From Begonia masoniana (Eukaryota > Streptophyta > Magnoliopsida > Cucurbitales > Begoniaceae): 64,000 bases of DNA. Each line of letters begins with the position of its first letter. The first letter of the stretch is position 1. Positions 12,040-25,800 of this stretch are shown here, piece after piece. A program made the position numbers and the translations under genes. Under the pieces are notes generated by a model, which worked only from the letters and a program-made list of their open reading frames with translations, was not told the DNA's origin and ran no database searches. The stretch spans positions 22,885,338 through 22,949,337 of the forward strand of contig CM039505.1 in the NCBI GenBank assembly GCA_022432975.1, written 5' to 3'.

Positions 12040-12544
12040 CTGCGTTCGATCTCCTTTCCTTCCGCGATCGGTTGCCTCCCCCTTTTCTCCTACGTCTTCA
12101 TCTCCTGAACACTCTAACCACACCACTTCACAATTTCTATACTTCTCACCCTTAATTTCTCCAACCAAAAACACTTAAGCTCCACCCATATCCAACACTT
12201 CAACTCTCCATTTTCACTATACACATCAATCGCCCAAAAATAGACTCAAAACATATTTAAAATGTAACAAAATTTCATAAAAATGAACCGCATGGTTCCG
12301 TTTGAATGTTTAACATTTCCCCCTATTTGAAATTATCAATAACACTACAAAATACTTTCAATTTTCCAAAAAAACACTATAAAATATCTATCCAGATCCA
12401 AGCATTCTAAAATGTTCAACTATATAATTTCCTATATCCTATCTATCAATTCCCCAAAACGTTTACCTACGTCCCCATGGATCAAAATTATGCACCGACT
12501 ACTAGCACACACCCACGGGACATCCTCCTTCAACGTGCTCATAC

Positions 12545-12622
12545 TTCAGGCGGAGGGATGTCTTCCTCACCTGTCTCAAAATCACCTACACCATAGAAAT
12601 AAAAATGTGAGCTAGAGGCTCA
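12545..12622 (-). promoter_or_regulatory. Conserved hairpin plus GTGTAGGTGA block (family B, left)
   Basis: On the sense strand, stem TGAGC / loop CTCTA / stem GCTCA (12608-12622), then GGTGTAGGTGA and ACAGGTGAGGA. Same order and spacing as in the other LTR families of this window. Function unknown. Confidence 0.7.
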
Positions 12623-13070
12623 GTAAATCTACGTGAATGCACATGAATGCCAATGCTATGCATGTACAGTTCATAAATCATGCGTCCTACCTTTTCGCTA
12701 ATCATTTCATTCATGTCACCGGGGCTTCACTCTCGCTAGATAGGAGCGGCACATCCGTCGATTGGATAGCCCCTCGTATCTAACCGGGGAGAAAACATGC
12801 TTCACCTGACAGCCATGTCTGAACCACCGCCACCGACGTGACCTTTATTACATTCCTTTACCTTTTCGTTTGTAAAAACATGCATAGGAATTCCTTTTCA
12901 TGCTCTTTTCGAAAACAATGATGCGTGAATAAATATTATGCCATGAACAAAATAGAAACAAATAGAAACATACAAACAATAAACTTAATAATTAACAATC
13001 TAACCACACCTAAAACTAACTACCCGAACACAATATATCTCCAATTCCTCAATTTAACGTACATTCTTAT

Positions 13071-13113
13071 GGTGTAGGCCAAGACGGCTAAATAAATCAT
13101 GAAGACTTACCTC
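13071..13113 (-). promoter_or_regulatory. Donor-like GGTAAGT / GGCCTACACC block (family B, left)
   Basis: On the sense strand GAGGTAAGTCTTCATGATTT is followed by CTTGGCCTACACC. GGTAAGT fits a plant 5' splice site. The block is shared across LTR families A-F. Confidence 0.6.
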
Positions 13114-13948
13114 GCACCCGTTGAAATTCAAGCTCTGTCCACGAGCGTTGTTCACCTAAGGCAATACACAACATTTGTCATTTAAACCAATTCTAAACTG
13201 TCGAGTTTAGAAAATTACAAACTCCTAGCTAAAGAAAATCTCCTAAAATCTAAAACATCTCATTGAGGCATTTTATCGAGCAACTCGTGCTCGTGAATTT
13301 CCAAACCTCCCTTAATGGAGTTTTTAAAACCTTCCAACTACCAAACTTCTCAACAACCTCTATTAAACCATCAAACTTTCACCCATAATCATAAATACAG
13401 CCATTTGAGGTGGATTTATGCTAAACCTATCGATTTCAAATTCTATTTCACGTTTTCAACGAAAACCCTAACGAACCTAAATCGTTTTACAACCCGAAAA
13501 CTACCAATAAACTTTCCAAAATCATAGAACCTGACCTAAAGTGACGTTTGGAGAAAAATCACGAAGAACCGGAGTCGATCGGAGGATGCTTCAGTCGTCG
13601 GAGAAGAAACGCGCGAGGGGAGGGAAGAAATCGCCGTGAGGGAGAGAAAGGAAGGTAGGAGAAAATCGTGTAAGTGTGAGGGGGAAAGGGATTTTGAGTT
13701 TTTATTAAAATTTGACTTGCAAAATTACTTAATTGCCCCTCCACTTAATTTCTATTTGTTTTTTCAATTATCTCGTTATTTAACTAACGATCCGATTTAT
13801 TCAAATTTTCATATTTCACCATTCTAATTTATTATTAGGGCTCCGTTAAAACTTTCCGTTCGCAAAACGGACTTAGTTTAACGTATTTACAAAAATACCA
13901 TTCATATTGGAATAATTCAAATCCCGTAAAGCTAGGTGTTACATGACA

Positions 13949-15353
13949 TATACTGAATTTCATCATCAAACTGATCTGCTAGTAGAGTACTGACAGATTT
14001 TGCCTTATTAATGTTGAACCTGCAGAGAACTTTATGAATGTACCCTCTTTGACTTAGGTACAATTTACCAGCTTCTCGATTTCTCTGTATCTCCATACCA
14101 AGTATCCTTTTGGCTGCTCCCAAAATATTTCATCTCAAACTCATTACTTAGCTGTGCTTTGAGCCTTCTGATTCATATTTATCTTTAGCTGCAATTAAAA
14201 TATCGTAAACGTATAAGAGCAAATAAATAGTATATCCATTTTCAATCATTTTGATGTAGACACAACTGTTGTAACTACTCCTTCTGAAATTCTGAACAAA
14301 CATGAATGAATCGAACCTCTTATACCATTGCTTTGACAACTATTTCAGACCACAAAAGGACTTTTTCAAAGAACAGACGTAGCTCTCCTTTCCCAAAACT
14401 AAAAAATCTTTAGGTTGTTGCATATAGATGTCCTCTTCAAGCTCTCCATGTAAGAATACAGTTTTAAAATACAACTAGTCAAATTCAAAGTCGTGCATAG
14501 TCACAACACTCAGCAAAGCTCGAATTGATTTATGCTTAACCACTGGAGAAAACACATCTGTGCAGTCTGCACCCCGAATCTGACTGTAACCTTTAGCAAC
14601 AAGACATGCTTTATACTTGTCTTCATCCACACACAATGTGCCTTCCTTTCTCTTGAACACCCATTTGCAACGAACTATTTTCTTGTCCTTTGGCAATTTA
14701 ACTAAGTCCCAAGTATCATTCTTATGAAGAGACTTCATTTGCTCCTACATGACAGTCATCTATTTTCCAGAGTCATCTAAACTCACTGCCTCTGAATAAA
14801 TAGACAGTTCTTCACTGGAATCAATCCTTTCAACTACACTCAAAGCATAAGCGACTATATCTGCTTCACAATTTTTTTGTGGAGGTCTAATCCCTTCTCG
14901 GCCTATTCTTGGTGACAGAATACTGGGCACTATAAGGAAGCTATATCATCCTAAATATCTGAGCTGATATGACCTGAAGACTCTGATGTCGACTCTGGTC
15001 TAATATCAAATTCAACCTCGTTACTAGAAACATATTGTTCTTCTCATATAAGACTTTAAGAGGTGAATTAGTAATCATTGCAGACTCATCAAATACCACA
15101 CTTCTGCTGATTACCTATTTCTTGGATTCTGAACACCATAACTTGTATCCATTGACACCAGACTTGTACCTTAGGAATATATAATTCATTGATCTTGGTT
15201 CTAACTTTGTCCATATGAGAATATGCAATGCAACCAAACACCCTTAAAATAAAGTAATTAGCACGAGTACCCGACCATAACTCTTCAGCAGTTTTCTTAT
15301 AAAGAGCATATAATGGAGAATGATTCACTAGGTAAGAAGCATTATTAGCAGCT
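13949..15353 (-). pseudogene. Copia integrase C-terminus and reverse transcriptase, fragment
   Basis: The minus strand encodes, in order, the integrase tail (ANNASYLVNHSPLYALY, YFILRVFGCIAYSHMDKVR), then reverse transcriptase (NDTWDLVKLP, CKWVFKRKEG, KYKACLVAKGYSQ, DVFSPVVKHKSIRALLSVV). The catalytic YVDD site reads YVYDILIA in both arms, so the first catalytic aspartate is already lost. Several stops and shifts separate the pieces. It was split from its N-terminal half by insertion of the chromovirus. Confidence 0.8.
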
Positions 15354-15358
15354 TCAAC

Positions 15359-18259
15359 TGTCCCGACCCCAGGAGGAATCGCCACACAATTCATTACTTA
15401 GCCTCTTAATCATTTTGTTCTTACCTCACACATCTTGATCATTATTAGTGTTAATATTATATATATTTTTTTAAGCATCTCTTAAACTGCATCTACCGAT
15501 AGAGTCATAAACTCACATCGACCGATGATCACGTGCCCGCCACGTGACACGTCTGATTCCAACCAGCAATAGACATCCCAGAGCCGGTGGTCAACGGGCA
15601 TTGCACGTGTCTAATTAAATACATCGCCCGGTCTCGAACATTCTCCACTAGATGTTCATCATTTACACTACATCGACCGGTGGTCATGTGCGTCTCGCGT
15701 GACTAAACATACTACATCATCCGGTGACTAAACATACTACATCATCCGGTGACTAAACATACTACATCATCCGGTGACTAAACATACTACATCATCCGGT
15801 GACTAAACATACTACATCATCCGGTGACTAAACATACTACATCATCCGGTGACTAAACATACTACATCATCCGGTGACTAAACATACTACATCATCCGGT
15901 GACTAAACATACTACATCATCCGGTGACTAAACATACTACATCATCCGGTGACTAAACATACTACATCATCCGGTGACTAAACATACTACATCATCCGGT
16001 GACTAAACATACTACATCATCCGGTGACTAAACATACTACATCATCCGGTGACTAAACATACTACATCATCCGGTGACTAAACATACTACATCATCCGGT
16101 GACTAAACATACTACATCATCCGGTGACTAAACATACTACATCATCCGGTGACTAAACATACTACATCATCCGGTGACTAAACATACTACATCATCCGGT
16201 GACTAAACATACTACATCATCCGGTGACTAAACATACTACATCATCCGGTGACTAAACATACTACATCATCCGGTGACTAAACATACTACATCATCCGGT
16301 GACTAAACATACTACATCATCCGGTGACTAAACATACTACATCATCCGGTGACTAAACATACTACATCATCCGGTGACTAAACATACTACATCATCCGGT
16401 GACTAAACATACTACATCATCCGGTGACTAAACATACTACATCATCCGGTGACTAAACATACTACATCATCCGGTGACTAAACATACTACATCATCCGGT
16501 GACTAAACATACTACATCATCCGGTGACTAAACATACTACATCATCCGGTGACTAAACATACTACATCATCCGGTGACTAAACATACTACATCATCCGGT
16601 GACTAAACATACTACATCATCCGGTGACTAAACATACTACATCATCCGGTGACTAAACATACTACATCATCCGGTGACTAAACATACTACATCATCCGGT
16701 GACTAAACATACTACATCATCCGGTGACTAAACATACTACATCATCCGGTGACTAAACATACTACATCATCCGGTGACTAAACATACTACATCATCCGGT
16801 GACTAAACATACTACATCATCCGGTGACTAAACATACTACATCATCCGGTGACTAAACATACTACATCATCCGGTGACTAAACATACTACATCATCCGGT
16901 GACTAAACATACTACATCATCCGGTGACTAAACATACTACATCATCCGGTGACTAAACATACTACATCATCCGGTGACTAAACATACTACATCATCCGGT
17001 GACTAAACATACTACATCATCCGGTGACTAAACATACTACATCATCCGGTGACTAAACATACTACATCATCCGGTGACTAAACATACTACATCATCCGGT
17101 GACTAAACATACTACATCATCCGGTGACTAAACATACTACATCATCCGGTGACTAAACATACTACATCATCCGGTGACTAAACATACTACATCATCCGGT
17201 GACTAAACATACTACATCATCCGGTGACTAAACATACTACATCATCCGGTGACTAAACATACTACATCATCCGGTGACTAAACATACTACATCATCCGGT
17301 GACTAAACATACTACATCATCCGGTGACTAAACATACTACATCATCCGGTGACTAAACATACTACATCATCCGGTGACTAAACATACTACATCATCCGGT
17401 GACTAAACATACTACATCATCCGGTGACTAAACATACTACATCATCCGGTGACTAAACATACTACATCATCCGGTGACTAAACATACTACATCATCCGGT
17501 GACTAAACATACTACATCATCCGGTGACTAAACATACTACATCATCCGGTGACTAAACATACTACATCATCCGGTGAATCCTCACCTGTGAACTCTTCAC
17601 CTACATATAAGGTTTAACTATAAGCCTAATGCTTAGTAAGGAATGCAACACTAACATGAATGCATGAATGTATAATTCGGGAAACACATGCTCATAAGTC
17701 TTTTCTTGTTCATATCTTTGCTCGTAATCATCATTCATAATCATTGATCATATTCTTCATTTAAGTTGTGTGGATTAAGAGAGGATTTGTGCCAGTAAAG
17801 GGGGTTCGATAGTGAGTTTGATCTTGGTCCCTACTGCGAGTCGTATCATATGTCCCTCTTTTGGACTGTGACATACGCCGAACCGCCCCAACCCTCACTT
17901 AGCCCACGTTGCATAAGTTTTATCTTCTACTTTATTCATGAGAAAACCATGCTCTTAAACATTTTCATATGATAAAATAGTCATGCTGCATGTACATGGA
18001 AATTCTTAAATCATCAGGCTACAGAACAGAGCATCCTCCCAACATGAAAACTTACCATTAAACTAAACATTAACATAAGTACGAGACAGTAGCATAAATG
18101 GCCTCTAATCGTCATGTCAGTTGCTATCTAGCATCCTTTGATGTAGGGTCCTAATGACCAAGAAACCTATACATTCACTTATCTGGTTTCCTTAGCAACT
18201 TGAGCTCTTCTCTTCGGACTTCTTCGCCTAAAACATTTACATTGCAGTAGTTAAAACAA
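15359..18259 (-). repeat. 3' LTR of family E, 5'-truncated, with expanded array (left)
   Basis: The pol end joins LTR sequence internally at TGTTTTAACTACTGCAATG (minus strand). The first 0.62 kb present in the 5' LTR, together with the polypurine tract, is absent here and in the right arm. A 1875-bp tandem array (15701-17575) has replaced about 440 bp that the right arm retains. The hairpin/GTAGGTGA block is kept at about 17576-17635. Confidence 0.85.
15701..17575. repeat. 25-bp tandem array, 75 units (left 3' LTR)
   Basis: Exactly 75 x 25 bp. Each unit begins GACTAAACATACTAC and ends ATCATCCGGT. I saw no variant unit by eye. The right-arm counterpart at 50751-50898 has six variable units. 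Confidence 0.95.
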
Positions 18260-21200
18260 ATAATCCTGGATATTTGTTAACATGTCCTGTCGTCGCTCCC
18301 AAGTGGCTTCTTCGATGCCATGATTCTTCCATAAAACTTCACCAGTGGAATCTCTTTATTCCTCAGAGTCTTAACTGCAGATTCCAATATCTGCACCGGC
18401 TTTTCTTCGTACACCAATGTCGGCTCTAACTCGATATCTGTTGGCTGAATAACTTGCGTCGGATCTCGTATGCATTTCCTTAACATTGACACGTGAAAGA
18501 CATTGTGAACCCTTTCCAATGATGGAGGCAATTGCAGTCTGTAAGCTGTACTACTGATTCTAGCCAAAACAGGGAAGGGTCCAACAAACCGTGGAGTAAG
18601 TTTTCCCTTCTTGCCAAATCTTAAGACTCCCTTGAACGGTGAAACCTTCAGGAATACTTCATCCCCGATCGTAAATTCAAGATCTCTCCTCCTATGGTCT
18701 GCATAACTCTTCTGTCGGCTCTGAGCAGTCATCATCCTCTTCCTAATAACATAAATCTTTTCAGACATCTGCTGCAGAAGTTCGGGTCCTAGAAGTTTTG
18801 CTTCGCCAACCTCATCTCAATATAGAGGTGACCTACATTTCCTTGCCATACAGTGCTTCATAAGGTGCCATACCAATGGTGGACTGGTAGTGTTGTTGTA
18901 GGAGAACTCAACCAGGGTAAGTATTGGCTCCAAGATGACTGGAAATCCAGTACACACGCCCGCAGCATGTCTTCAAGTATCTGAATAGCCCTCTCGGATT
19001 GACCATCTGTCTGCGGGTGAAAGGCAGTGCTGAAGGATAACTTTGTACCAAGTGCGCCTTGTAGACCTTTCCAAAACCGAGAGGTAAACCTGGGATCACG
19101 ATCCGAGACAATAGATACAGGGATCCCATGCAACCTAATAACTTCCTGTACATACAGATCAGCAAGCTGGTCCATCGTGTAAGTTGTTCTTACAGGTAAG
19201 AAATGGGTTGATTTCGTCAGTCTATCAATTACAACCCAAATACTATCATGTCCCTTAGTTGTCTTAGGTAATCCTACAACGAAATCCATGGCTATGTGTT
19301 CCCACTTCATTCGGTGATAGCTAAAGGCTGAAGGGTACCTCCTGGACGCTGGTGCTCGGCTTTGACTTGTTGGCATACCAAGCATGACTCTACATACTTA
19401 GCAACATCCCTTTTTAAATTTGGCCACCAATAATGTAGCTTCAAATCCTGATACATCTTGGTGCTACCAGGATGTATAGAAAAGAAGATGTATGAGCTTC
19501 AGTCAAGATCAACTCACACAACTCCTTAACACTCGGAATGTACCATCGGTTCCTAAATTTCAAAATACCATCATTAGAGAGGCTGAACTCAGAGGAGGCG
19601 TCCTTTAACTTACTCATCATACTATTATTCTCCTTTGAATCCATCTGCTGTGCCTCTTTGATCCTATCCAAAATAGTTGGTCGAATAGATAATTCAGTCA
19701 GTAAAGCTGACAGCTCGGGAACTACTTCCAATTCGAACTTCTGGACTTCCTTCCTCAAAGGTACAAACATGGTTGATACCGTGGGTTACATTGTTGTTGA
19801 CATTCTGCTTAAAGCATCGGCTACAGCATTGGCCTTACCCGGATGATACTTGATTTCAAAGTCATAATCTTTAACAAATTCTAACCAACGTCTCTGCCTC
19901 ATGTTTAATTCCTTTTGAGTAAAGAGGTATTTCAGGCTCTTGTGGTCTGAAACACATCGCACTGCCGACCATACAAGTAGTGCCTCCAAATCTTCAATGC
20001 AAACACAACAGCAGCGAATTCCAAATCATGAGTGGGGTAGTTCTGTTCATAACTTTCAGCTGTTTAGAGGCATATGCCACAACTTTACCTTCTTGCATTA
20101 AGACACACCCCAATCCAACCTTGGATGCATCACAATAAACACTAAACTTCCCTTCCTCATTTAGGAGAGTCAACAGTGGGGCTGTCAGTTAATTTCAATT
20201 TAAGTGCTTGGAAGCCATCTTCACTAAGCTTCGATCCAAGAGTACTTGATGTCCTTCTTTGTCAAATTAGTTAAAGGTTTAGCTATCATAGAAAATCCTT
20301 TAATAAACTTCCTATAATAGCCTGCCAAACCAAGAAAACTACGGACTTCACTGGCATTCCTTGGCTGTGGCCAATCCTTAACAGCCTGAATTTTAGTTGG
20401 ATCTACTGATATTCCATCGGCAGAAACAACATGACCTAAGAAGTTGACTTTATCCAACCAAAACTCACACTTAGACAACTTGGCATAGAGTTGCTGCTGT
20501 TTCAGGGTTGTCAAGACTATTCTTAAGTGTTCCTCGTGGTTGGCTTTAGTCCGTGAGTAAATTAAGATATCATCTATGAATACAATCACAAACTTATCCA
20601 AATATTCACGGAACACTCGGTTCATCAAATCCATAAAAGCTGCAGGTGCATTAGTTAATCCAAACGACATTACAAGGAATTCATAATGTCCATAACGGGT
20701 CCTGAAAGCTGTCTTAGGTATATCACTCTCCTTGACCTTCAATTGGTAATAACCCGAACGTAAATCAATCTTCGAAAATACTTTAGCTCCTTGTAATTGG
20801 TCAAACAAGTCATCAATTCGGGGCAAGGGGTACTTATTCTTAATTGTCAACTTGTTCAATTCTCTGTAATCTATACACATCCTAAGGGAACTATCTTTCT
20901 TCTTGACAAATAGCACGGGTGCACCCCAGGGTGAACTGCTAGGGCGTATAAATCCCTTATCAACCAATTCTTGCAGTTGGACTTTTAACTCCTTCAACTC
21001 AACAGGTGTCATGCGATATGGATTCTTAGATACAGGTAATGCCTCGGGATATGTATCAATTACAAACTCTATTTCTCTATCAGGTGGTAATCCCAGCAAA
21101 TCATCCAAAAATATTTTCGGAAACTCTCGGACTATAGAAATATCTTGTAATTCTATCTTATCTTTCACCCGAACATTCATTATACTAGCTAGGTAACTCT

Positions 21201-22667
21201 CACAACCACCTTTCAATATTCGTTGAGTCTTTAGCGAGGATATAATCGGCATTTTACTTATTTTTGGGATAGCTTGAAAGGTATACCGATCTCCATTCGG
21301 GGGTCTGAATTTAACCAAACCAGACCTACAACTTATTGTGGCATGATGTCTGAATAACCAATCCATCCCTAATATAACCTCATATCCTTTCATGTCGATT
21401 ACAATCAGTTCTACATATAACTTCTTATCTCCTATGGACACAATGTCACCCTTCACTATCTGTTCAGAATGTAAGGATTTCCCTGACGGTAACATGACAC
21501 TATATGGCCTATCAGTTGGTAAGAGTTCTAACTTATGCTTACACACAAACATGGTTGCTATAAATGAGTGTGTGGCTCCTGTGTCTATGAGTGTATAAGC
21601 AGAATTACCACAGATCATAATTGTAGCTGTTATGACCGTATGTTGCATGACATCCTCATCTTCCATCATAGCAAAGACTCTGGGCATTACTCTTGTTCGG
21701 TTTGGATCTGGCGGCATGGGGCAGTCTCTGACTATATGTCCAACCTTATCACATCTGTAGCAACGGCCAGAATGCAACTTGCATTTGCCGGGGTGATTCT
21801 TCTGGCAGGTGGGGCATAGGGGAGCTAATGGTCGTTTTCCTTTCTCCTGATCATCATTTGGATTGAAGGGTCTCTTTACACCTCTCTGTTGTTGTGGTTG
21901 GCCCCTGTTCTGTTACGGTTGCCATCCCTTTGTTCTGACGTGGTGGCGGCTGAGCTTCCTTAGTGAATTTCCTTGGCTGTTCATGCTGTGCATATGTTGT
22001 TATCTCAGCCTCTTCCAATTCCAAGGCCTTAGCCGTCACCTCATCATAGGTACATTATGTATTCCAGCAGTCTTCACCCTCATGTATAAACTTGGCTTCA
22101 ATCCATGAACAAATTGATGAATCTTGTCCTCATCATCCTCAACTAATCGGGGAGAAAACCGTGATAAAGCCTCAAATTTGCATATGTAATCCGTCACAGA
22201 GCCAGTTTGACGTAAATTCATGAACTCCTTCTTCTTGCTGGCAGGAACAGTCCTATTGAAATACTTGTCAAAGAAAGCAGTTTTAAACATTTCCCAGGTC
22301 ATAGCTCCTGCATTAATGGAGCTCTGGATCGAGTCCACCAATGCCTTGCACTCAGTTCCAGATGATAGACGGCACATGTGACCTTATCTCCCTCGTCCAC
22401 CTTTGCATACTTGAACATGTCCTCCATCTTTCGAATCCATTCTTCAGCATAAGCAGGATCTGAAACTTGACCATTGAAAGTCGGGGGTCGAAGTCGGTGA
22501 AAACGCTCATCCCCATGTTCTTAGGCAATATTCGTACTCGAATTCCCTTGTTCTTCCCTGGCGGTCATGAGCTGCTCAACTTGGCGGGATTGGCGAATTA
22601 CTAACTCAGTTAGTTAAGCAATAGTGTGACTATCCACGTTATCATCTCTCTGTTGACCTCTCACCAT
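18260..22667 (-). pseudogene. gag-pol: Chromovirus Gag-Pol polyprotein, broken (left arm)
   Basis: Would encode Gag, protease, reverse transcriptase, RNase H, integrase and a chromodomain. The ATG is at 22667. Two stops near the start (attgcTTAact and ttgccTAAgaac) occur in both arms. Readable pieces: capsid (TAFFDKYFNRTVPASKKKEF), one knuckle [14 protein letters not shown], protease IDTGATHSF, reverse transcriptase [20 protein letters not shown] with intact [10 protein letters not shown], RNase H, integrase (VVIDRLTKSTHFLPV, SIVSDRDPRFTSRFW, FHPQTDGQSER) and the tail LESAVKTLRNKEIPLVK. Frameshifts near 22030, 20220, 19970, 19440, 18850 and 18360 break it into pieces. Not functional as it stands; the reverse transcriptase core is better preserved here than in the right arm. 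Confidence 0.9.
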
Positions 22668-22816
22668 CTTGGGATTCCTAAACAATTAGTCATAAACACA
22701 TCTTAACTTAATGACATTACTAGAATCATAAATACTTACAGTTGCTGGAGTGTACTCAGTTGACAGTCAGTGCTGGAAGGCAGTCTGCAGAATCGATTTC
22801 AGAACCCGGTTTTTTT

Positions 22817-22828
22817 GCTTTGACACCA
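22817..22828 (-). promoter_or_regulatory. Primer-binding site (family E, left)
   Basis: Minus strand TGGTGTCAAAGC, next to the 5' LTR end. It differs from the usual TGGTATCAGAGC at two positions, identically in both arms (45086-45097). Confidence 0.75.
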
Positions 22829-22832
22829 TAAT

Positions 22833-25800
22833 TGTCACGACCCCAGGAGGAATCGCCACACAATTCATTACTTAGCCTCTTAATCATTTTGTTCTTACCT
22901 CACACATCTTGATCATTATTAGTGTTAATATTATATATATTTTTTTAAGCATCTCTTAAACTGCATCTACCGATAGAGTCATAAACTCACATCGACCGAT
23001 GATCACGTGCCCGCCACGCGACACGTCTGATTCCAACCAGCAATAGACATCCACCGGTGGTCATGGGCAGTGCAGTGTCTAATTAAAGAAATAGCAGGAA
23101 TCGAACATTCTCCACTAGATGTTCATATTTCAACTACATGACCGGTGTTCAGTGCGCTCGCAGGGACTAAGTAAAACGTTACTCGGGCACTAAACGACAA
23201 GAAAATACTCACATCATCCGGTGACTAAACATACTACATCATCCGGTGACTAAACATACTACATCATCCGGTGACTAAACATACTACATCATCCGGTGAC
23301 TAAACATACTACATCATCCGGTGACTAAACATACTACATCATCCGGTGACTAAACATACTACATCATCCGTGACTAAACATACTACATCATCCGGTGACT
23401 AAACATACTACATCATCCGGTGACTAAACATACTACATCATCCGGTGACTAAACATACTACATCATCCGGTGACTAAACATACTACATCATCCGGTGACT
23501 AAACATACTACATCATCCGGTGACTAAACATACTACATCATCCGGTGACTAAACATACTACATCATCCGGTGACTAAACATACTACATCATCCGGTGACT
23601 AAACATACTACATCATCCGGTGACTAAACATACTACATCATCCGGTGACTAAACATACTACATCATCCGGTGACTAAACATACTACATCATCCGGTGACT
23701 AAACATACTACATCATCCGGTGACTAAACATACTACATCATCCGGTGACTAAACATACTACATCATCCGGTGACTAAACATACTACATCATCCGGTGACT
23801 AAACATACTACATCATCCGGTGACTAAACATACTACATCATCCGGTGACTAAACATACTACATCATCCGGTGACTAAACATACTACATCATCCGGTGACT
23901 AAACATACTACATCATCCGGTGACTAAACATACTACATCATCCGGTGACTAAACATACTACATCATCCGGTGACTAAACATACTACATCATCCGGTGACT
24001 AAACATACTACATCATCCGGTGACTAAACATACTACATCATCCGGTGACTAAACATACTACATCATCCGGTGACTAAACATACTACATCATCCGGTGACT
24101 AAACATACTACATCATCCGGTGACTAAACATACTACATCATCCGGTGACTAAACATACTACATCATCCGGTGACTAAACATACTACATCATCCGGTGACT
24201 AAACATACTACATCATCCGGTGACTAAACATACTACATCATCCGGTGACTAAACATACTACATCATCCGGTGACTAAACATACTACATCATCCGGTGACT
24301 AAACATACTACATCATCCGGTGACTAAACATACTACATCATCCGGTGACTAAACATACTACATCATCCGGTGACTAAACATACTACATCATCCGGTGACT
24401 AAACATACTACATCATCCGGTGACTAAACATACTACATCATCCGGTGACTAAACATACTACATCATCCGGTGACTAAACATACTACATCATCCGGTGACT
24501 AAACATACTACATCATCCGGTGACTAAACATACTACATCATCCGGTGACTAAACATACTACATCATCCGGTGACTAAACATACTACATCATCCGGTGACT
24601 AAACATACTACATCATCCGGTGACTAAACATACTACATCATCCGGTGACTAAACATACTACATCATCCGGTGACTAAACATACTACATCATCCGGTGACT
24701 AAACATACTACATCATCCGGTGACTAAACATACTACATCATCCGGTGACTAAACATACTACATCATCCGGTGACTAAACATACTACATCATCCGGTGACT
24801 AAACATACTACATCATCCGGTGACTAAACATACTACATCATCCGGTGACTAAACATACTACATCATCCGGTGACTAAACATACTACATCATCCGGTGACT
24901 AAACATACTACATCATCCGGTGACTAAACATACTACATCATCCGGTGACTAAACATACTACATCATCCGGTGACTAAACATACTACATCATCCGGTGACT
25001 AAACATACTACATCATCCGGTGACTAAACATACTACATCATCCGGTGACTAAACATACTACATCATCCGGTGACTAAACATACTACATCATCCGGTGACT
25101 AAACATACTACATCATCCGGTGACTAAACATACTACATCATCCGGTGACTAAACATACTACATCATCCGGTGACTAAACATACTACATCATCCGGTGACT
25201 AAACATACTACATCATCCGGTGACTAAACATACTACATCATCCGGTGACTAAACATACTACATCATCCGGTGACTAAACATACTACATCATCCGGTGACT
25301 AAACATACTACATCATCCGGTGACTAAACATACTACATCATCCGGTGACTAAACATACTACATCATCCGGTGACTAAACATACTACATCATCCGGTGACT
25401 AAACATACTACATCATCCGGTGACTAAACATACTACATCATCCGGTGACTAAACATACTACATCATCCGGTGACTAAACATACTAAAATGAAGGCATGAA
25501 TGTATAATGCGGGAACACACAGCTCATATATCTTTCTTGTTCATATCTTTGCTCGTATCATCATTCATAATCATTGATCATATTCTTCATTTAAGTTGTG
25601 TGGATTAAGAGAGGATTTGTGCCGGTAAAGGGGGTTCGACAGTGAGTTTGATCTTGGTCCCTACTGCGGGTGTATTCATATGTCCCTCTTTGGGACTGTG
25701 ACATATGCCAAACCGCCCCCAACCCTCACTTAGCCCACGTTGCTAAGTTTTATCTTATTACTTTATTCATGTGAAAACCATGCTCTTAAATATTTTCATA

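Larger units (their letters stand above)
11610..13943 (-). mobile_element. Solo LTR, family B (left arm)
   Basis: This 2334-bp insertion begins TGTAACGACCC (plus strand) and ends GGTGTTACA, flanked by perfect 5-bp duplications TGACA at 11605-11609 and 13944-13948. No interior or second LTR is present, so it is a solo LTR produced by LTR-LTR recombination. On its minus (sense) strand it holds the dyad box about 13856-13876, the CT-rich leader about 13560-13680, the donor-like block 13071-13113, the hairpin block 12545-12622, and dyads at 11890-12039. A long T-run occurs at 11661-11680. It is mirrored at 52742-55094. Confidence 0.92.

Noticed and set aside
15701..17575. Regular 25-bp repeats that could be mistaken for a CRISPR array
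   Set aside because: There are no spacers: units are head-to-tail. They lie inside a retrotransposon LTR of a plant genome.
20903..21819. Plus-strand frames opposite the reverse transcriptase and Gag region
   Set aside because: Antisense shadows of the chromovirus polyprotein on the minus strand. The same applies to 46095-47010 in the right arm.
15701..25471. Centromeric or subtelomeric satellite
   Set aside because: The arrays are confined to the two LTRs of one element, with short versions in the other arm.
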